A stretch of 64,000 nt of DNA from Paenibacillus piscarius (GCF_022234545.1 NZ_JAIEUI010000022.1:1-64000); one strand, 5' to 3'. Positions 43,510-53,488 are shown, numbered from the stretch's first letter. Numbers and translations are program-made. Notes: generated from the sequence alone by a model not told the origin.

Positions 43510-43640
43510 GATGTATGTGGAAAACAGCATACATTGTGCCCAAACACAGGCGATGGCCCGTGGCCCAATGTAATCGGAAAACCGATCAGAATTCGAACTC
43601 GGGCTAGGGTGTGCGGCATAAATGTTTGTCAGTCCCCCCC
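43510..43640. repeat. 51-bp-type palindromic repeat, locus D (diverged units)
   Basis: A first unit at 43511 (ATGTATG and CATACAT arms) and a second at 43568 (AATGTAATCG with a decayed right arm) lie about 57 bp apart, with a third trace at 43622. This is the most eroded copy of the family, and its period is no longer 51. Confidence 0.55.
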
Positions 43641-43828
43641 GTCAGTGCAATTTCTTCCAAACGGCCAGATCTTAATTTTCTTTGCGAATATGTTCTGTTT
43701 CTATTAGAAGAAGCCGATAATGCTAATATTATCAGCCTTATTACTCCGCAAGATTGATCAGGACACATAAAGGACATAACACTAGACTATGATGTGAGAT
43801 ATAAACGCTTGGAAAGCAGGGAGTTCTA

Positions 43829-44509
43829 TTGAAGAAAAAATTGCTGCTTGTCGAAGATGAGCTGCGGATCCGGGAGCTGGTCTCGGACTATTTCATCCGG
43901 GACGGCTGGGAGGTGCGCGAAGCGGACAATGGTCAGGATGCGCTGCTCTGGTTCGATTCGCTGCTGCCGGATCTGCTGATTCTCGATATTATGATGCCCA
44001 AGATGGACGGGTTCGAGGTATGCCGGGAGATCCGCCGGAAATCGGCTACTCCGATTATCCTATTGACCGCCAAATCTGCCGATGACGACAAGATCCACGG
44101 CTTTGAGCTTGGGGCCGATGACTATGTCACCAAGCCGTTCAGCCCCAAGGTGCTGGTTGCCCGGGCCAACGCGCTGATGAAACGGGTAGAAGGGGCTCAT
44201 GAGCCGGAATCCGGGGTGGTGAGCTTCGGCACGGCGATCTTTAATACGCTGGCGCACCGGCTGGAGGTCGAAGGCTCTGATGTGGAGCTGACTCCGAAGG
44301 AATACGACCTCTTGTGGCTACTGATCCGCAACAAAGGAACGGTCATTTCGAGAGATACGATCCTGAGCCGTGTGTGGGGCATTGAATTCGAGGGGGATTC
44401 GCGGGTAGTGGACAGCCATATCAAGAAATTGCGCAGCAAGCTGGGCTATGAATCCCGCTTCATCCGTACCGTTATCGGCACGGGCTACAGATTCGAGGAC
44501 GAGGAATGA
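43829..44509 (+). CDS. OmpR-family response regulator
   Basis: A 226-residue response regulator. The receiver has LLLVEDELRIRE, phospho-acceptor ILDIMMPKMDG near D52 and TKPFSPKVL with the switch lysine near 103. The winged helix ends KKLRSKLGYESRFIRTVIGTGYRF. TTG start with CAGGGAG upstream. It overlaps the histidine kinase gene by 4 nt and forms a pair with it. Targets unknown, but the downstream lipid genes are candidates by position only. Confidence 0.93.
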   Translation: MKKKLLLVEDELRIRELVSDYFIRDGWEVREADNGQDALLWFDSLLPDLLILDIMMPKMDGFEVCREIRRKSATPIILLTAKSADDDKIHGFELGADDYVTKPFSPKVLVARANALMKRVEGAHEPESGVVSFGTAIFNTLAHRLEVEGSDVELTPKEYDLLWLLIRNKGTVISRDTILSRVWGIEFEGDSRVVDSHIKKLRSKLGYESRFIRTVIGTGYRFEDEE

Positions 44510-46260
44510 AAAGATGGGGGATTACCTTCAAGCTGTTTGTGATGACCGTGATCTTCTTTGTGTGCTTTTACGGCATGGTGATTCTGGGCCAGTTCCTGTT
44601 CTTTGACAGATTCTATCAGAACCAGAAAGAGGCGCGCGTCGAGAAGCAGCTCAAAAGCTTTAGAACCAGCTATACAAACGAGGCCTGGAGCCGGACCCGC
44701 ACCTCCCGTGAGCAGGTGCGGTTCATGATGCGCAACAAGACGCAGATGGTGATCTTAAGGCTGGACGGCCGGATGAAGTCTGAAGATCCGTTCCGCATGA
44801 GGGTGATGGATGAGTCGGGTAAAGTACAGGTGGTCCCGATGTCGTTGTTCATGAACCAGTACGGGGATATGCTCCGGGAGGCCAATCTGAAGGTAAATGA
44901 TCAGGTCAAGGTGGTGGGAGAGCATTTCACAGATGAGAGTGCACTCGGTAATATTTTCTATCCGTTCGCTATCACCAAGCAAGGGAAGCCTCCTGTTGGC
45001 GATGAGGCTGAAGACGGAGAAGCCTCCATTGCCGGGACCGTCACCGAGCTGGTGCTGCCCGACCTGAAGATTTGGAATCCGCGGCAGGGCATCCTGTATG
45101 AGGCCATGGAGGAGTGGTTCCCGCTGACTCCGGAGCAGCTCGCGAAGCTGCGTAATCTGGATAGCATCCAAGAGGAATGGACCGCCCCCTGGAGCGGCAT
45201 CCGCAATTCGGTCCTGATCATGCCTGTTGAGCGGGCGGGCGGGGAGATTGAGCTGCTGTTCACGGTAACCTCGATGCAGGATATCAGAGATTCCAATGCG
45301 GCGCTGCGCTGGTTCTTTCTATACCTGGGCATGGGCGGATTCGTGCTGATTCTGATTCTCTCCCTCTTTTACTCCAAGATGGTGACCCGCCCGCTGATCA
45401 GGCTCAATAATACCGCCAAGCGGATGGTGGCGCTCGACTTCAGCGGACATGCGTCCATCCGTTCGAAGGATGAGCTGGGGCACCTGTCCCGAAGCATGCT
45501 CACCTTGTCGCAGAGCCTGGATGCTGCGCTCAGCGAGCTTCGCGAGACGAATCAGCAGCTGGTGGAAGAGATGGAGCAGAAGAAGAAGCTGGAGCAGATG
45601 CAGCAGGAGTTTTTTGCCAGCGCGTCTCATGAATTAAAGACCCCCCTCAGCATTATCAAGGGCTTCGCCGAAGGGCTGGAGGACGGGGTAAGCGCCGGTA
45701 AGCAGGACCATTATATTAAAGTCATTATCGAGGAAGCCGACAAGATGGAGTTCCTGGTCAGGGACATGCTGGATCTGGCCCGGCTGGAATCGGGCACGAT
45801 CAAGCTGCGCCGCACCTCCTTCATGCTGAGTGAGTTGACGGAGAAGGTTGCGGATAAGCTGATTCATCCCCTGCAGGCCAAACAGCTGGATGTAGTCGTG
45901 ATTCCTGCGAATGAACAGCCTGTCTATGCGGATGAGACCTGGATAGAGAATGTGATCAGTAATCTGCTGACCAATGCAATCAGGCACGCCGAGGAAGGCA
46001 GCACTATAACCGTTATGCTGGTGAGCCAGGCTAAGGATCTTTTATTCTCTGTTTATAACACCGGGGAGCAGATCCCCGAGGATCAGCTTCCGCATATCTG
46101 GGAGCGGTTCTACCGGATCGAGCCATCCCGCAGCCGCCTGACCGGAGGGACCGGACTCGGCCTCTCGATCGCGAAGCAGATTCTGGATATGCACGGCTGC
46201 CGCTATACAGTGAGCAACACCGCGGATGGCGTTTGCTTCAATATTACGTTTACCGGCTAA
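44506..46260 (+). CDS. Two-component sensor histidine kinase
   Basis: A 584-residue kinase. A first helix (about 10-32) and second helix (about 268-290) flank an extracytoplasmic sensor domain of about 230 residues with no recognised fold. HAMP follows (RPLIRLNNTAKRM), then HisKA with the phospho-histidine in FFASASHELKTPLSIIKGF, and HATPase (NVISNLLTNAIRHAEEG, GGTGLGLSIAKQ). It shares a 4-nt ATGA overlap with the response regulator. The sensor ligand is unknown. Confidence 0.93.
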   Translation: MKRWGITFKLFVMTVIFFVCFYGMVILGQFLFFDRFYQNQKEARVEKQLKSFRTSYTNEAWSRTRTSREQVRFMMRNKTQMVILRLDGRMKSEDPFRMRVMDESGKVQVVPMSLFMNQYGDMLREANLKVNDQVKVVGEHFTDESALGNIFYPFAITKQGKPPVGDEAEDGEASIAGTVTELVLPDLKIWNPRQGILYEAMEEWFPLTPEQLAKLRNLDSIQEEWTAPWSGIRNSVLIMPVERAGGEIELLFTVTSMQDIRDSNAALRWFFLYLGMGGFVLILILSLFYSKMVTRPLIRLNNTAKRMVALDFSGHASIRSKDELGHLSRSMLTLSQSLDAALSELRETNQQLVEEMEQKKKLEQMQQEFFASASHELKTPLSIIKGFAEGLEDGVSAGKQDHYIKVIIEEADKMEFLVRDMLDLARLESGTIKLRRTSFMLSELTEKVADKLIHPLQAKQLDVVVIPANEQPVYADETWIENVISNLLTNAIRHAEEGSTITVMLVSQAKDLLFSVYNTGEQIPEDQLPHIWERFYRIEPSRSRLTGGTGLGLSIAKQILDMHGCRYTVSNTADGVCFNITFTG

Positions 46261-46300
46261 TGCGTCCGTTATTATTTTGTCAGAAAAGGAGTGAACCAGC

Positions 46301-46825
46301 ATGAAATGGAACTGGCTGCCTTCAATGTGCACGCTGGGGAACCTGGGTCTCGGCTCATTCTCGCTGCTATTCACCATTCAAGAACGTTATCATCTTGCTT
46401 TATTTATGATTCTGCTGGCGGCTCTATGCGACGTTATGGACGGTTTGCTGGCCCGGATGCTGCACTGCATCAGTGATTTCGGCAAACAGCTCGATTCGCT
46501 CGCGGATATTATCTCCTTCGGCATCGCCCCGGCCTTCCTGATTCTGTTCCACCGGCTGGAGAATGTGCAGGGGATCGGGACGGCGGCTGCCGTCGGATTC
46601 CTGATCTGCGGCGCGCTGCGCCTGGCCCGGTTCAATATCTCGGCTCCCTCCAAGGGATTCACCGGAATGCCGATTACAGCCGCCGGCGTGATTCTGTCGG
46701 TGGTTGCACTGACCAGCGACCGGCTGAAGCCGGAGCTGATCGTCCTGATTATGGGCCTGCTGTCTATGCTGATGATTAGCAGAGTCCCGTTCCCGTCTAT
46801 CAAAAATCTCGTTAACAGGAAGTGA
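46301..46825 (+). CDS. pssA: CDP-diacylglycerol--serine O-phosphatidyltransferase-like enzyme
   Basis: A 174-residue polytopic enzyme with the CDP-alcohol phosphotransferase motif DG-x2-AR-x8-G-x3-D-x3-D, here D47, G48, A51, R52, G61, D65 and D69. LDSLADIISFGIAPAF following the motif favours phosphatidylserine synthase. It is 40 nt after the histidine kinase stop and 6 nt before the DedA gene, so the three are probably one transcript. Serine as acceptor is inferred from the PssA-type sequence. Confidence 0.85.
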   Translation: MKWNWLPSMCTLGNLGLGSFSLLFTIQERYHLALFMILLAALCDVMDGLLARMLHCISDFGKQLDSLADIISFGIAPAFLILFHRLENVQGIGTAAAVGFLICGALRLARFNISAPSKGFTGMPITAAGVILSVVALTSDRLKPELIVLIMGLLSMLMISRVPFPSIKNLVNRK

Positions 46826-46831
46826 ACCATC

Positions 46832-47326
46832 ATGCCATGGGTCATTGAGATGATCTCACAATACGGATATATAGCGATTTTTGCGCTGCTGGCGCTGGGG
46901 CTTCTGGGACTTCCTGTCCCGGATGAGCTCCTGACGCTATTCGTCGGCTATTTGTCCTCCACAATGGTGCTGGATTACTCTCTCTCGGTCCTGGTGTGCT
47001 TCATAGGCTCTATCACAGGCATGCTGATCAGCTACACGATTGGTCTACGGGTTGGACAGCCGGTAGTCGACCGGTACGGGAAGTGGGTGGGGCTGACCCC
47101 GAAAAGATTCGCCAGTGTCAAACGCTGGTTTTTCCGGTTCGGAAACTGGACGATCTTCATCGCTTACTTCGTACCCGGCATCCGGCATGTGACCAGCTAC
47201 GTCTCCGGCATCAGTGCCATGTCGTTCAAAAAGTATCTGCTGGTGACGGTCGCCGGAGCGTTCCTGTGGTCGCTGCTGTTTGTGTCGATTGGCTATCTGG
47301 TCGGTTCCAAGCTGACTTTTATCTGA
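46832..47326 (+). CDS. DedA-family membrane protein
   Basis: A 164-residue DedA protein with LGLLGLPVPDELLTLFVGYL and the family core IAYFVPGIRHVTSYVSG, including the basic/proline motif. About four to five helices. DedA proteins flip or transport phospholipids in known cases, which fits its position 6 nt after pssA. It ends the two-component/lipid cluster. Confidence 0.9.
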   Translation: MPWVIEMISQYGYIAIFALLALGLLGLPVPDELLTLFVGYLSSTMVLDYSLSVLVCFIGSITGMLISYTIGLRVGQPVVDRYGKWVGLTPKRFASVKRWFFRFGNWTIFIAYFVPGIRHVTSYVSGISAMSFKKYLLVTVAGAFLWSLLFVSIGYLVGSKLTFI

Positions 47327-47473
47327 GTATGGAGGATGGATAGGTAATATTCATTTTATAACTAAAGAGGATCTTACAACGGTTAAATGATCTGTTATAT
47401 ACTGCAAGTAGTTATAGTTTGTCAGTTATTCTATTCTGCAAGAATATCAGTGATCCGAGGAGGTCTGCCTGCA

Positions 47474-50400
47474 ATGTCTGATTCAAACGACATCATCATC
47501 GAAGAATACGTGCCCGAACGCCACGCCGCTTCCATCGCCGAGATGTGGAACGCCAGCTCCCAGAGCTGGGGCGGGGACAGCTCCTACCAGACAGAGGAAA
47601 GTGTAATTCGCGAACATGAGATTAATCCGCTGCTTAAGCTGTTCCTGGCCGTAGCCGGGGGAGAAGTGATCGGGTATTGCAGCTTCTCCCATTACAGAGA
47701 GGATACCGGGGCGCTCTATATTCCGCTGCTGAATGTGAGGCCGGATTACCATGGACGCAAGGTGGGCAAGCGGCTGGTCCGCCGTGCTGTGGAGGAGACG
47801 ATTAAGCTCGGCTGGCCGCGGCTGGATCTGTATACCTGGCCTGGTAATGTGAAGGCGGTTCCCACCTACAAGAAGAGCGGGTTCTTCTGGGAAAAGCGGG
47901 ATGATACCACCCACCTGATGAACTTCATTCCTTCGGTGCTTCAGACTGCTGCCGTAAGCGCTTATTTTGAGAAGATAGACTGGTATAACGACAGTATCCG
48001 CAAGATTGAAGTCAAGCCTGACGGCCACGGTGAGAGCGGGTTTGACTATTTTACATATGAATGGCAGAAGGACGGAGTGTCGCTGCGCATGGAGTACGAG
48101 CGGACCGGCCGCGGACTGCGCCTGATCGAGACGGAGGATTACCGGATTCAGGTAACCATTCCCGGTGAACATGAGCGGCCCTTTGGTGCGGAATATCCGG
48201 TGGTTTATGAGGCGGTTAACAAAAGCGGGAAGCCCCTGTCGCTACAGGTGACCGGCATAAGCAATGCGCAGATCCGCTATGAGCTGGAGGAATCGCTTGA
48301 GGTTGATGCTGAGGCGCGGATCGAGGGCCGCTTCTTCATTCATCCGGTGGAGGAGGAGCAGAATGTCTACCAGACTCATCCTGTTGTTGAGGCGGAGCTG
48401 CTGATCAACGGCCTGCCTGCTGTCTTCAAGCTTGGCGTGAAGCCCAAATACCCGGTCAAGGTGAAGCTCCGGCTGCCGGAACGGGCGGTCTTTACGGGTG
48501 AAGAGGTGGAACTGGATGTGACGGTCGAGAACAAGTATAGTGATGGAGCTAAGTTTGTCTTTGAGCTGCCGGAGGACAGAATTCTGGCGTTCGCACAGAA
48601 CCGGATTACCGTAGAGGTTCCGGCCGGAAGCCGGAGGACGGTTAAGGTGCAAGCGAAGCTGCTGGCTCATGGCATCTGGCATCACAACGTGGGCATCCGC
48701 CGGCTGGAGGAGAGCGGCGAAGCTTTCGTTCTGGAGCAGGAGCTGAGCCTGGTGCTGCCGGGCGCCGATGCAGTCTTTGGCGGTAAGACGGAGGAGGGCT
48801 GGATCATCTGCAGCGGACGGTATGCGGCTGTGCTGGACAAATTCAGCCACAAGCTGTACTTGCGCGAAGGACGTAAGACGGCCGTGACACTGCCTTATCC
48901 GAAGTTCGGCCGCCCCTATACGGATGAGTTCAAGAAGTTCGCTCCGCTGGAGGTTAAGATACACCATGAGCAGGAGGCCATACGGCTTGAAGCGGTCTAT
49001 GATATCAGCACCCGGGAAGGTCTGAGGCTGACCATGGTGGTGACCCTGCTGAATAACGGCCTGATCTCTAGGCATTACAGCGTTCACAATTCGCTGGACA
49101 CCGATCAGCAGGAGGAACTGATCTTGAAGGACAGCTTCCAGTTCGGGCTGCATGGCGGGGTGATCCCGTATAACGGCAAATATGTGGACCTGAGCTCAGG
49201 AGAGGAAGCCTCTGACCTGGACTATTGGGAAGGAAATAAATTTACGGAGAACTGGATCTTCGCGAAGGGTGAGACGCCGAGGGGCATAAGTTGGCCTGCG
49301 GAATTAGAGCTGATTCAGGAATCCTGGCTGCACGCCGTTGAACATTCGCTGGGGCGGATTCCGGCGGGAAGCCAGGCGGTGACCCGGCCGCTGCGGGTTG
49401 CGCTGGGCACCTGGGACCGCTGGCAGGATTTCCGTGCATATGCGCTGAACAAGGGCAACGGTGCTGAGGAGCTGAAGGCCGGGCAGCCGCTCGAAGTGAG
49501 CCTGAACAACGGCAATCCGTTTATTAGCGGCCCGCCCGAGCTTATACTGCAGGAGCAGAAGATGAGCTATCTGGAGGGTGAAGTCCATGTGTCTTCGATT
49601 AAGGGGAACACTCAGGAGGCCCGGCTTGAACTGAACGGAGAGGAGAAGCTTACAGAAGCGGCTCTGCCGCTGGCCCGCCCGGATCATCCGGAACCGGATG
49701 TGCTTACCGTGCATTTGGATATGGAGAACGCCGAACAGGAGCGGACCTTCCTGGTCTTGCCTGTCCAGGACGGGACAATCCGGCAGGATACACTGGAAGT
49801 AAGCGGGTCCAGGGTTCTGGCCGCTGACAACGGGGTTCTGCGCATACAGGCCAGCCCTGACTTCTCCCCAGGCCTATTCTCGCTGGTGTACAAGGACCAG
49901 GAATGGCTGGATTCTTCATTCCCGCAGCCGGTAGCCAAATCCTGGTGGAACCCGTGGGTGGGTGGAATTGTTACCGGGGTAGGAGATGTAACACTACGCA
50001 GTCTGATGGAAGAAGAGGCTGCGGCTGATTTCGCTGAACTTACGGATGATAAGGGCAACCGCTGGTCAGGCATCCGGGTAAGTGTTACTATTCAGAAGAA
50101 CGAGCAATACCGGGGACTTGTCCTGCATCAATATTTCATGCTGCTTCCGGGTGTTCCTGTGCTTGCCTGCACAGTGCGTGTGGAACAGAATACAGGCCAG
50201 CCGCTGTACCCGCTGAATCTGGAGACCTCAACCTTCTATCAGGCCGGTTCTGAGGTCCGGGACGGCAGATTCTATGTGAAGAACAGTAGCGGAGAAGATA
50301 TTGTATACAAGGCTGGAGGAATTCAAGCGGGCGCCAAGAGCGGAAACGGACTGCTCCAGCTTGGTGCAAGAGAGCGGAAGGAGCACCTCACGCTGGCAGT

Positions 50401-50587
50401 ACCCCCTGAACATCTCTCAGCATCTCTAATGGTGAATGCTGATGCCATTTTGACCTATACTGAGGAGTACCTGCATCTGCAGGACGGTGAAGAACGGTTC
50501 AGCAAGCCCCAATTCTATCTGATATCGGATTTGCAGATCCCGGTGCAGGCTTACGCCGATCTGCTGTCGGTCCGGTTCAAGAAGTAA
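47474..50587 (+). CDS. Large protein with N-terminal GNAT domain and long beta-rich body
   Basis: A 1037-residue protein. Residues 1-155 are a GNAT acetyltransferase (LNVRPDYHGRKVGKRLV is the acetyl-CoA motif). The remaining 880 residues are beta-rich and match no family I recognise; they include Ig-like stretches (PVKVKLRLPERAVFTGEEVE) and a LysM-free, signal-free carboxyl half. The ATG at 47474 has GAGGAGG upstream; longer readings from 47387 lack a site. It is followed 21 nt later by an amidohydrolase gene, suggesting joint function, possibly with a carbohydrate or modified amino acid. No start-to-end homology is claimed. Confidence 0.75.
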   Translation: MSDSNDIIIEEYVPERHAASIAEMWNASSQSWGGDSSYQTEESVIREHEINPLLKLFLAVAGGEVIGYCSFSHYREDTGALYIPLLNVRPDYHGRKVGKRLVRRAVEETIKLGWPRLDLYTWPGNVKAVPTYKKSGFFWEKRDDTTHLMNFIPSVLQTAAVSAYFEKIDWYNDSIRKIEVKPDGHGESGFDYFTYEWQKDGVSLRMEYERTGRGLRLIETEDYRIQVTIPGEHERPFGAEYPVVYEAVNKSGKPLSLQVTGISNAQIRYELEESLEVDAEARIEGRFFIHPVEEEQNVYQTHPVVEAELLINGLPAVFKLGVKPKYPVKVKLRLPERAVFTGEEVELDVTVENKYSDGAKFVFELPEDRILAFAQNRITVEVPAGSRRTVKVQAKLLAHGIWHHNVGIRRLEESGEAFVLEQELSLVLPGADAVFGGKTEEGWIICSGRYAAVLDKFSHKLYLREGRKTAVTLPYPKFGRPYTDEFKKFAPLEVKIHHEQEAIRLEAVYDISTREGLRLTMVVTLLNNGLISRHYSVHNSLDTDQQEELILKDSFQFGLHGGVIPYNGKYVDLSSGEEASDLDYWEGNKFTENWIFAKGETPRGISWPAELELIQESWLHAVEHSLGRIPAGSQAVTRPLRVALGTWDRWQDFRAYALNKGNGAEELKAGQPLEVSLNNGNPFISGPPELILQEQKMSYLEGEVHVSSIKGNTQEARLELNGEEKLTEAALPLARPDHPEPDVLTVHLDMENAEQERTFLVLPVQDGTIRQDTLEVSGSRVLAADNGVLRIQASPDFSPGLFSLVYKDQEWLDSSFPQPVAKSWWNPWVGGIVTGVGDVTLRSLMEEEAAADFAELTDDKGNRWSGIRVSVTIQKNEQYRGLVLHQYFMLLPGVPVLACTVRVEQNTGQPLYPLNLETSTFYQAGSEVRDGRFYVKNSSGEDIVYKAGGIQAGAKSGNGLLQLGARERKEHLTLAVPPEHLSASLMVNADAILTYTEEYLHLQDGEERFSKPQFYLISDLQIPVQAYADLLSVRFKK

Positions 50588-50608
50588 GGAACAGAAAGGA
50601 AGCTACGG

Positions 50609-51481
50609 ATGAGAATTATTGACGCACATGTGCATTATTCCAATATCGCCGCCTTCCATGATACCGCTGAGACCCTGGCGAACATTGACTATACCGGCAG
50701 GGGGCTTCTGGAGGAGTTCCGCCGCAGCGGGGTTGTGGCTGGTGTAGGCATGGGAGTGACCGAGACGGTTGCCGGTGCTTTTCCGGATTCAGAGGCGCTT
50801 AATCCCATGCTGCTTGATCTGGAGGGAAGCCTCCCGGAGAATCTGTTCACCTGTGTTGGAATCAACCCGCTTACCCTTCATCTGGAGGGCCAGCTGGAAG
50901 CGCTGGAAGCGTCCTTACAGCGGCCGGATGTTGTGGGCATCAAGCTGTATGCCGGATACTACCACTTCAACGTGGGGGATCCTATTTATGATCCGGTCTA
51001 CCGGCTGGCAGCGGCCTATCATCTGCCGGTTGTCATTCATGGCGGACTGACCTATGCGGATCAGGGACTGCTCAAGTATTCCCATCCGCTGTCCATGGAG
51101 GAGACCTTCCTGAAGCACCGGGACATCACCTTCATGCTCTGCCATCTGGGAGATCCCTGGGTGATGGACACCGCAGCCCTATTGGAAAAGAACCCGAACC
51201 TGTACACCGACTTGTCCGGCTGGATCGTTGGGGATCAGGCGAAGGTGGACCGGCTGATGACCGAGCAGACGTATACCGATCACTTTCGCCGGGCGATTGT
51301 GTTCGCCGAGAAGTACGACCGTCTTGTCTTCGGGACCGATTGGCCGCTGGTTCCGCTTGCGGCTTACATCCCCTTTGTGAAGCATCTGGTCCCGGAAGCC
51401 CACTGGGAGGATGTCTTCTACAATAATGCGCTCCGTGTGTTCCCTAAGCTGGAACAGCGGATGGACGAACTGAATCTATAG
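50609..51481 (+). CDS. Amidohydrolase-family protein
   Basis: A 290-residue metal-dependent hydrolase of the amidohydrolase-2 type. Metal ligands are visible as H7 and H9 (DAHVH), the lysine region GIKLYAG, H in PVVIHGG, H in MLCHLGD, and the catalytic D in FGTDWPL. It shares a transcript with the GNAT-headed protein (21-nt spacing) and is closed by a terminator at 51496. The substrate may be an amide, ester or carboxylate; not resolvable. Confidence 0.88.
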   Translation: MRIIDAHVHYSNIAAFHDTAETLANIDYTGRGLLEEFRRSGVVAGVGMGVTETVAGAFPDSEALNPMLLDLEGSLPENLFTCVGINPLTLHLEGQLEALEASLQRPDVVGIKLYAGYYHFNVGDPIYDPVYRLAAAYHLPVVIHGGLTYADQGLLKYSHPLSMEETFLKHRDITFMLCHLGDPWVMDTAALLEKNPNLYTDLSGWIVGDQAKVDRLMTEQTYTDHFRRAIVFAEKYDRLVFGTDWPLVPLAAYIPFVKHLVPEAHWEDVFYNNALRVFPKLEQRMDELNL

Positions 51482-51495
51482 CGGCCTGACAGTTT

Positions 51496-51524
51496 CCCCT
51501 GGAATGGATGTTCCGGGGGTTTTT
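51496..51524 (+). terminator. Intrinsic terminator after the first amidohydrolase
   Basis: CCCC-T-GGAA pairs with TTCC-G-GGGG over 9 bp, with one G-T wobble, around TGGATG. Five T residues follow. Confidence 0.88.
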
Positions 51525-51573
51525 GCCTGTAACAGGCTAGGTTTGAAATCATAGGAGAGAGGAATGGATTAGT

Positions 51574-52329
51574 ATGCCTTATCTGAAGTTGAATGATTTA
51601 GACCTGTTCTATGAACTGATGGGAACCGGAGAGCCCGTTATTTTCTTGCACAGTCATTATTCCCGCAGTATACTGGCATTCAGCAGCCAGCTGCTAGATT
51701 TCCAGAACCGGTATGCCTGCTATTTCCCCGATCTCAGGGGCCATGGCAGAACCAGGAGCAGCAGTCTGAATTGGTCTACACCGCAAATTGCTGAGGATAT
51801 AGCAGAATTCATGGAACGGATGAACATGCAGCAGGCACATCTTGTCGGGTACAGCATGGGAGCAGGGGTAGGTCTGTATCTGGCCGTGAATCATCCGGAG
51901 CGGGTGGCTACGCTGACGGCAATAGGAACCAGCGGTTGTTGCGAACCGCAGGGAGCGGAGGAATATGAGCCGGAGCGGCTGCTGGCCAGCGGGCAACAGG
52001 CCTTCATTAATCAGATGATCCAGCGCCATCAGGAGGCCCATCAGGGGAACTGGCAGGAGTATTTGCGGCATACTGTACAGGACTGGGTGCACTACCCGGA
52101 TCTTACTGAGGCACAATTAAGCGGAATTGATTGTCCGGCACTGCTGATTTCAGGCGAGCATGATCCTTTTGCCGGCCCGGAGAAGACAGCTAGGCTGGCT
52201 TCGCTGATGAAGAATTCCAGTACACTGATTGTGCAGGGAGCAAGCCACCGTCCGCATATGCTGAGAGAACAGCCGGTTCTCGTGAATGAGACCATCCTTG
52301 AATTCTTGGCGAAGAACACTATTCACTGA
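51574..52329 (+). CDS. Alpha/beta-fold hydrolase
   Basis: A 251-residue alpha/beta hydrolase. The nucleophile elbow GYSMGAG holds the serine (near 93), an oxyanion stretch follows HSHYSRS, and LISGEHDPFAG with the acidic residue and ASHRPHM with the histidine complete a Ser-Asp-His triad. It has about 90 nt of upstream space after a terminator, so it may have its own promoter. The FAD-oxidoreductase gene follows at 31 nt. Confidence 0.88.
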   Translation: MPYLKLNDLDLFYELMGTGEPVIFLHSHYSRSILAFSSQLLDFQNRYACYFPDLRGHGRTRSSSLNWSTPQIAEDIAEFMERMNMQQAHLVGYSMGAGVGLYLAVNHPERVATLTAIGTSGCCEPQGAEEYEPERLLASGQQAFINQMIQRHQEAHQGNWQEYLRHTVQDWVHYPDLTEAQLSGIDCPALLISGEHDPFAGPEKTARLASLMKNSSTLIVQGASHRPHMLREQPVLVNETILEFLAKNTIH

Positions 52330-52360
52330 TTCAGGCGTACAGAAAGGGCGGACATTACAT

Positions 52361-53488
52361 ATGAGCAAAATAATTGTGATCGGAGCCGGAATCCTCGGGG
52401 CATCCACCGCCTACCAGTTGGCGAAGCGGGGAGCTGAGGTCGTGGTGGTGGACCGCCAAGATCCCGGACAGGCTACGGATGCAGCCGCAGGCATCATCTG
52501 CCCCTGGCTCTCCCAGCGGCGCAATCAGGCCTGGTACCGGCTGGCGAAGGCGGGAGCGCGTTTCTACCCGGAACTGATCGGGGAGCTGATGCAGGGCGGC
52601 GAAACACATACCGGTTATGCCCGGGTTGGTGCGCTAAGTATACATACGGACGAAGGCAAGCTCGGCAAAATAGAAGAACGGGCCCGGATGCGGCTGGCAG
52701 ACGCCCCGGAGATCGGTGAGATTACGAGGCTGACTGCAGAGGAGACCCGTGCACGCTTCCCTCTGCTGGCCGAAGGGGTTGCCTCGGTTCATATCAGCGG
52801 AGCTGCGCGGGTAGACGGCCGCGCCTTGCGGGATGCACTGCTGCGTTCAGCGCAGCGGCAGGGCGCCGTGCTGCTGGGCGGGGATGCTGCGCTTCATGTT
52901 GAACCCGGACGGGTAACCGGAGTAACGGTAGGTGGCGACATCCTTCCGGCGGATGAAGTGATCGTCTGCGCAGGTGCCTGGGCGAACTCCCTTCTCCGCC
53001 CGCTTGGCTTGGACTTCAAGGTCAGCTACCAGAAGGGGCAGATCATGCACCTGGAGGTGGCAGACCAACAGAATACGGAAGAGTGGCCGGTAGTGATTCC
53101 GCCGAGTGATCAATACCTGCTTGCTTTTGCCGGGGGACAGATTGTCATTGGAGCGACTCATGAGAATAATATCGCAGGATATAATACAAGAGTGACCGCA
53201 GGAGGAATGCAGGAGATTCTGAACAAGGGGCTGGAGGTGGCTCCAGGACTATCTGAGGGAATCTATCGTGAAATAAGGGTCGGATTCCGTCCGTTTACCC
53301 CAGGTTATCTACCGGTTATCGGAGCCGTCCCCGGATGGGAGGGCCTGCTGGCCGCCAACGGGCTGGGGGCTTCAGGACTTACAATGGGACCCTTCATCGG
53401 CTGTCAATTGGCGAAGCTGGCGCTTGGCCTGGAGCCTGATATCCCGCTGGAGGATTACAGCCTTCAGACCGTGATAGACAGCGAATGA
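52361..53488 (+). CDS. FAD-dependent oxidoreductase, D-amino acid/glycine oxidase family
   Basis: A 375-residue DAO-family flavoprotein with the FAD-binding motif IIVIGAGILGASTAYQLAKRG and a second-half FAD site near VGFRPFTPGYLPVIG. The ATG at 52361 has AGAAAGGGCGG upstream; an upstream in-frame reading from 52286 lies inside the hydrolase gene and is rejected. Substrates of the family include glycine, D-amino acids and sarcosine. It fits a pathway handling unusual amino acids imported by the neighbouring ABC system, which is inferred. Confidence 0.88.
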   Translation: MSKIIVIGAGILGASTAYQLAKRGAEVVVVDRQDPGQATDAAAGIICPWLSQRRNQAWYRLAKAGARFYPELIGELMQGGETHTGYARVGALSIHTDEGKLGKIEERARMRLADAPEIGEITRLTAEETRARFPLLAEGVASVHISGAARVDGRALRDALLRSAQRQGAVLLGGDAALHVEPGRVTGVTVGGDILPADEVIVCAGAWANSLLRPLGLDFKVSYQKGQIMHLEVADQQNTEEWPVVIPPSDQYLLAFAGGQIVIGATHENNIAGYNTRVTAGGMQEILNKGLEVAPGLSEGIYREIRVGFRPFTPGYLPVIGAVPGWEGLLAANGLGASGLTMGPFIGCQLAKLALGLEPDIPLEDYSLQTVIDSE

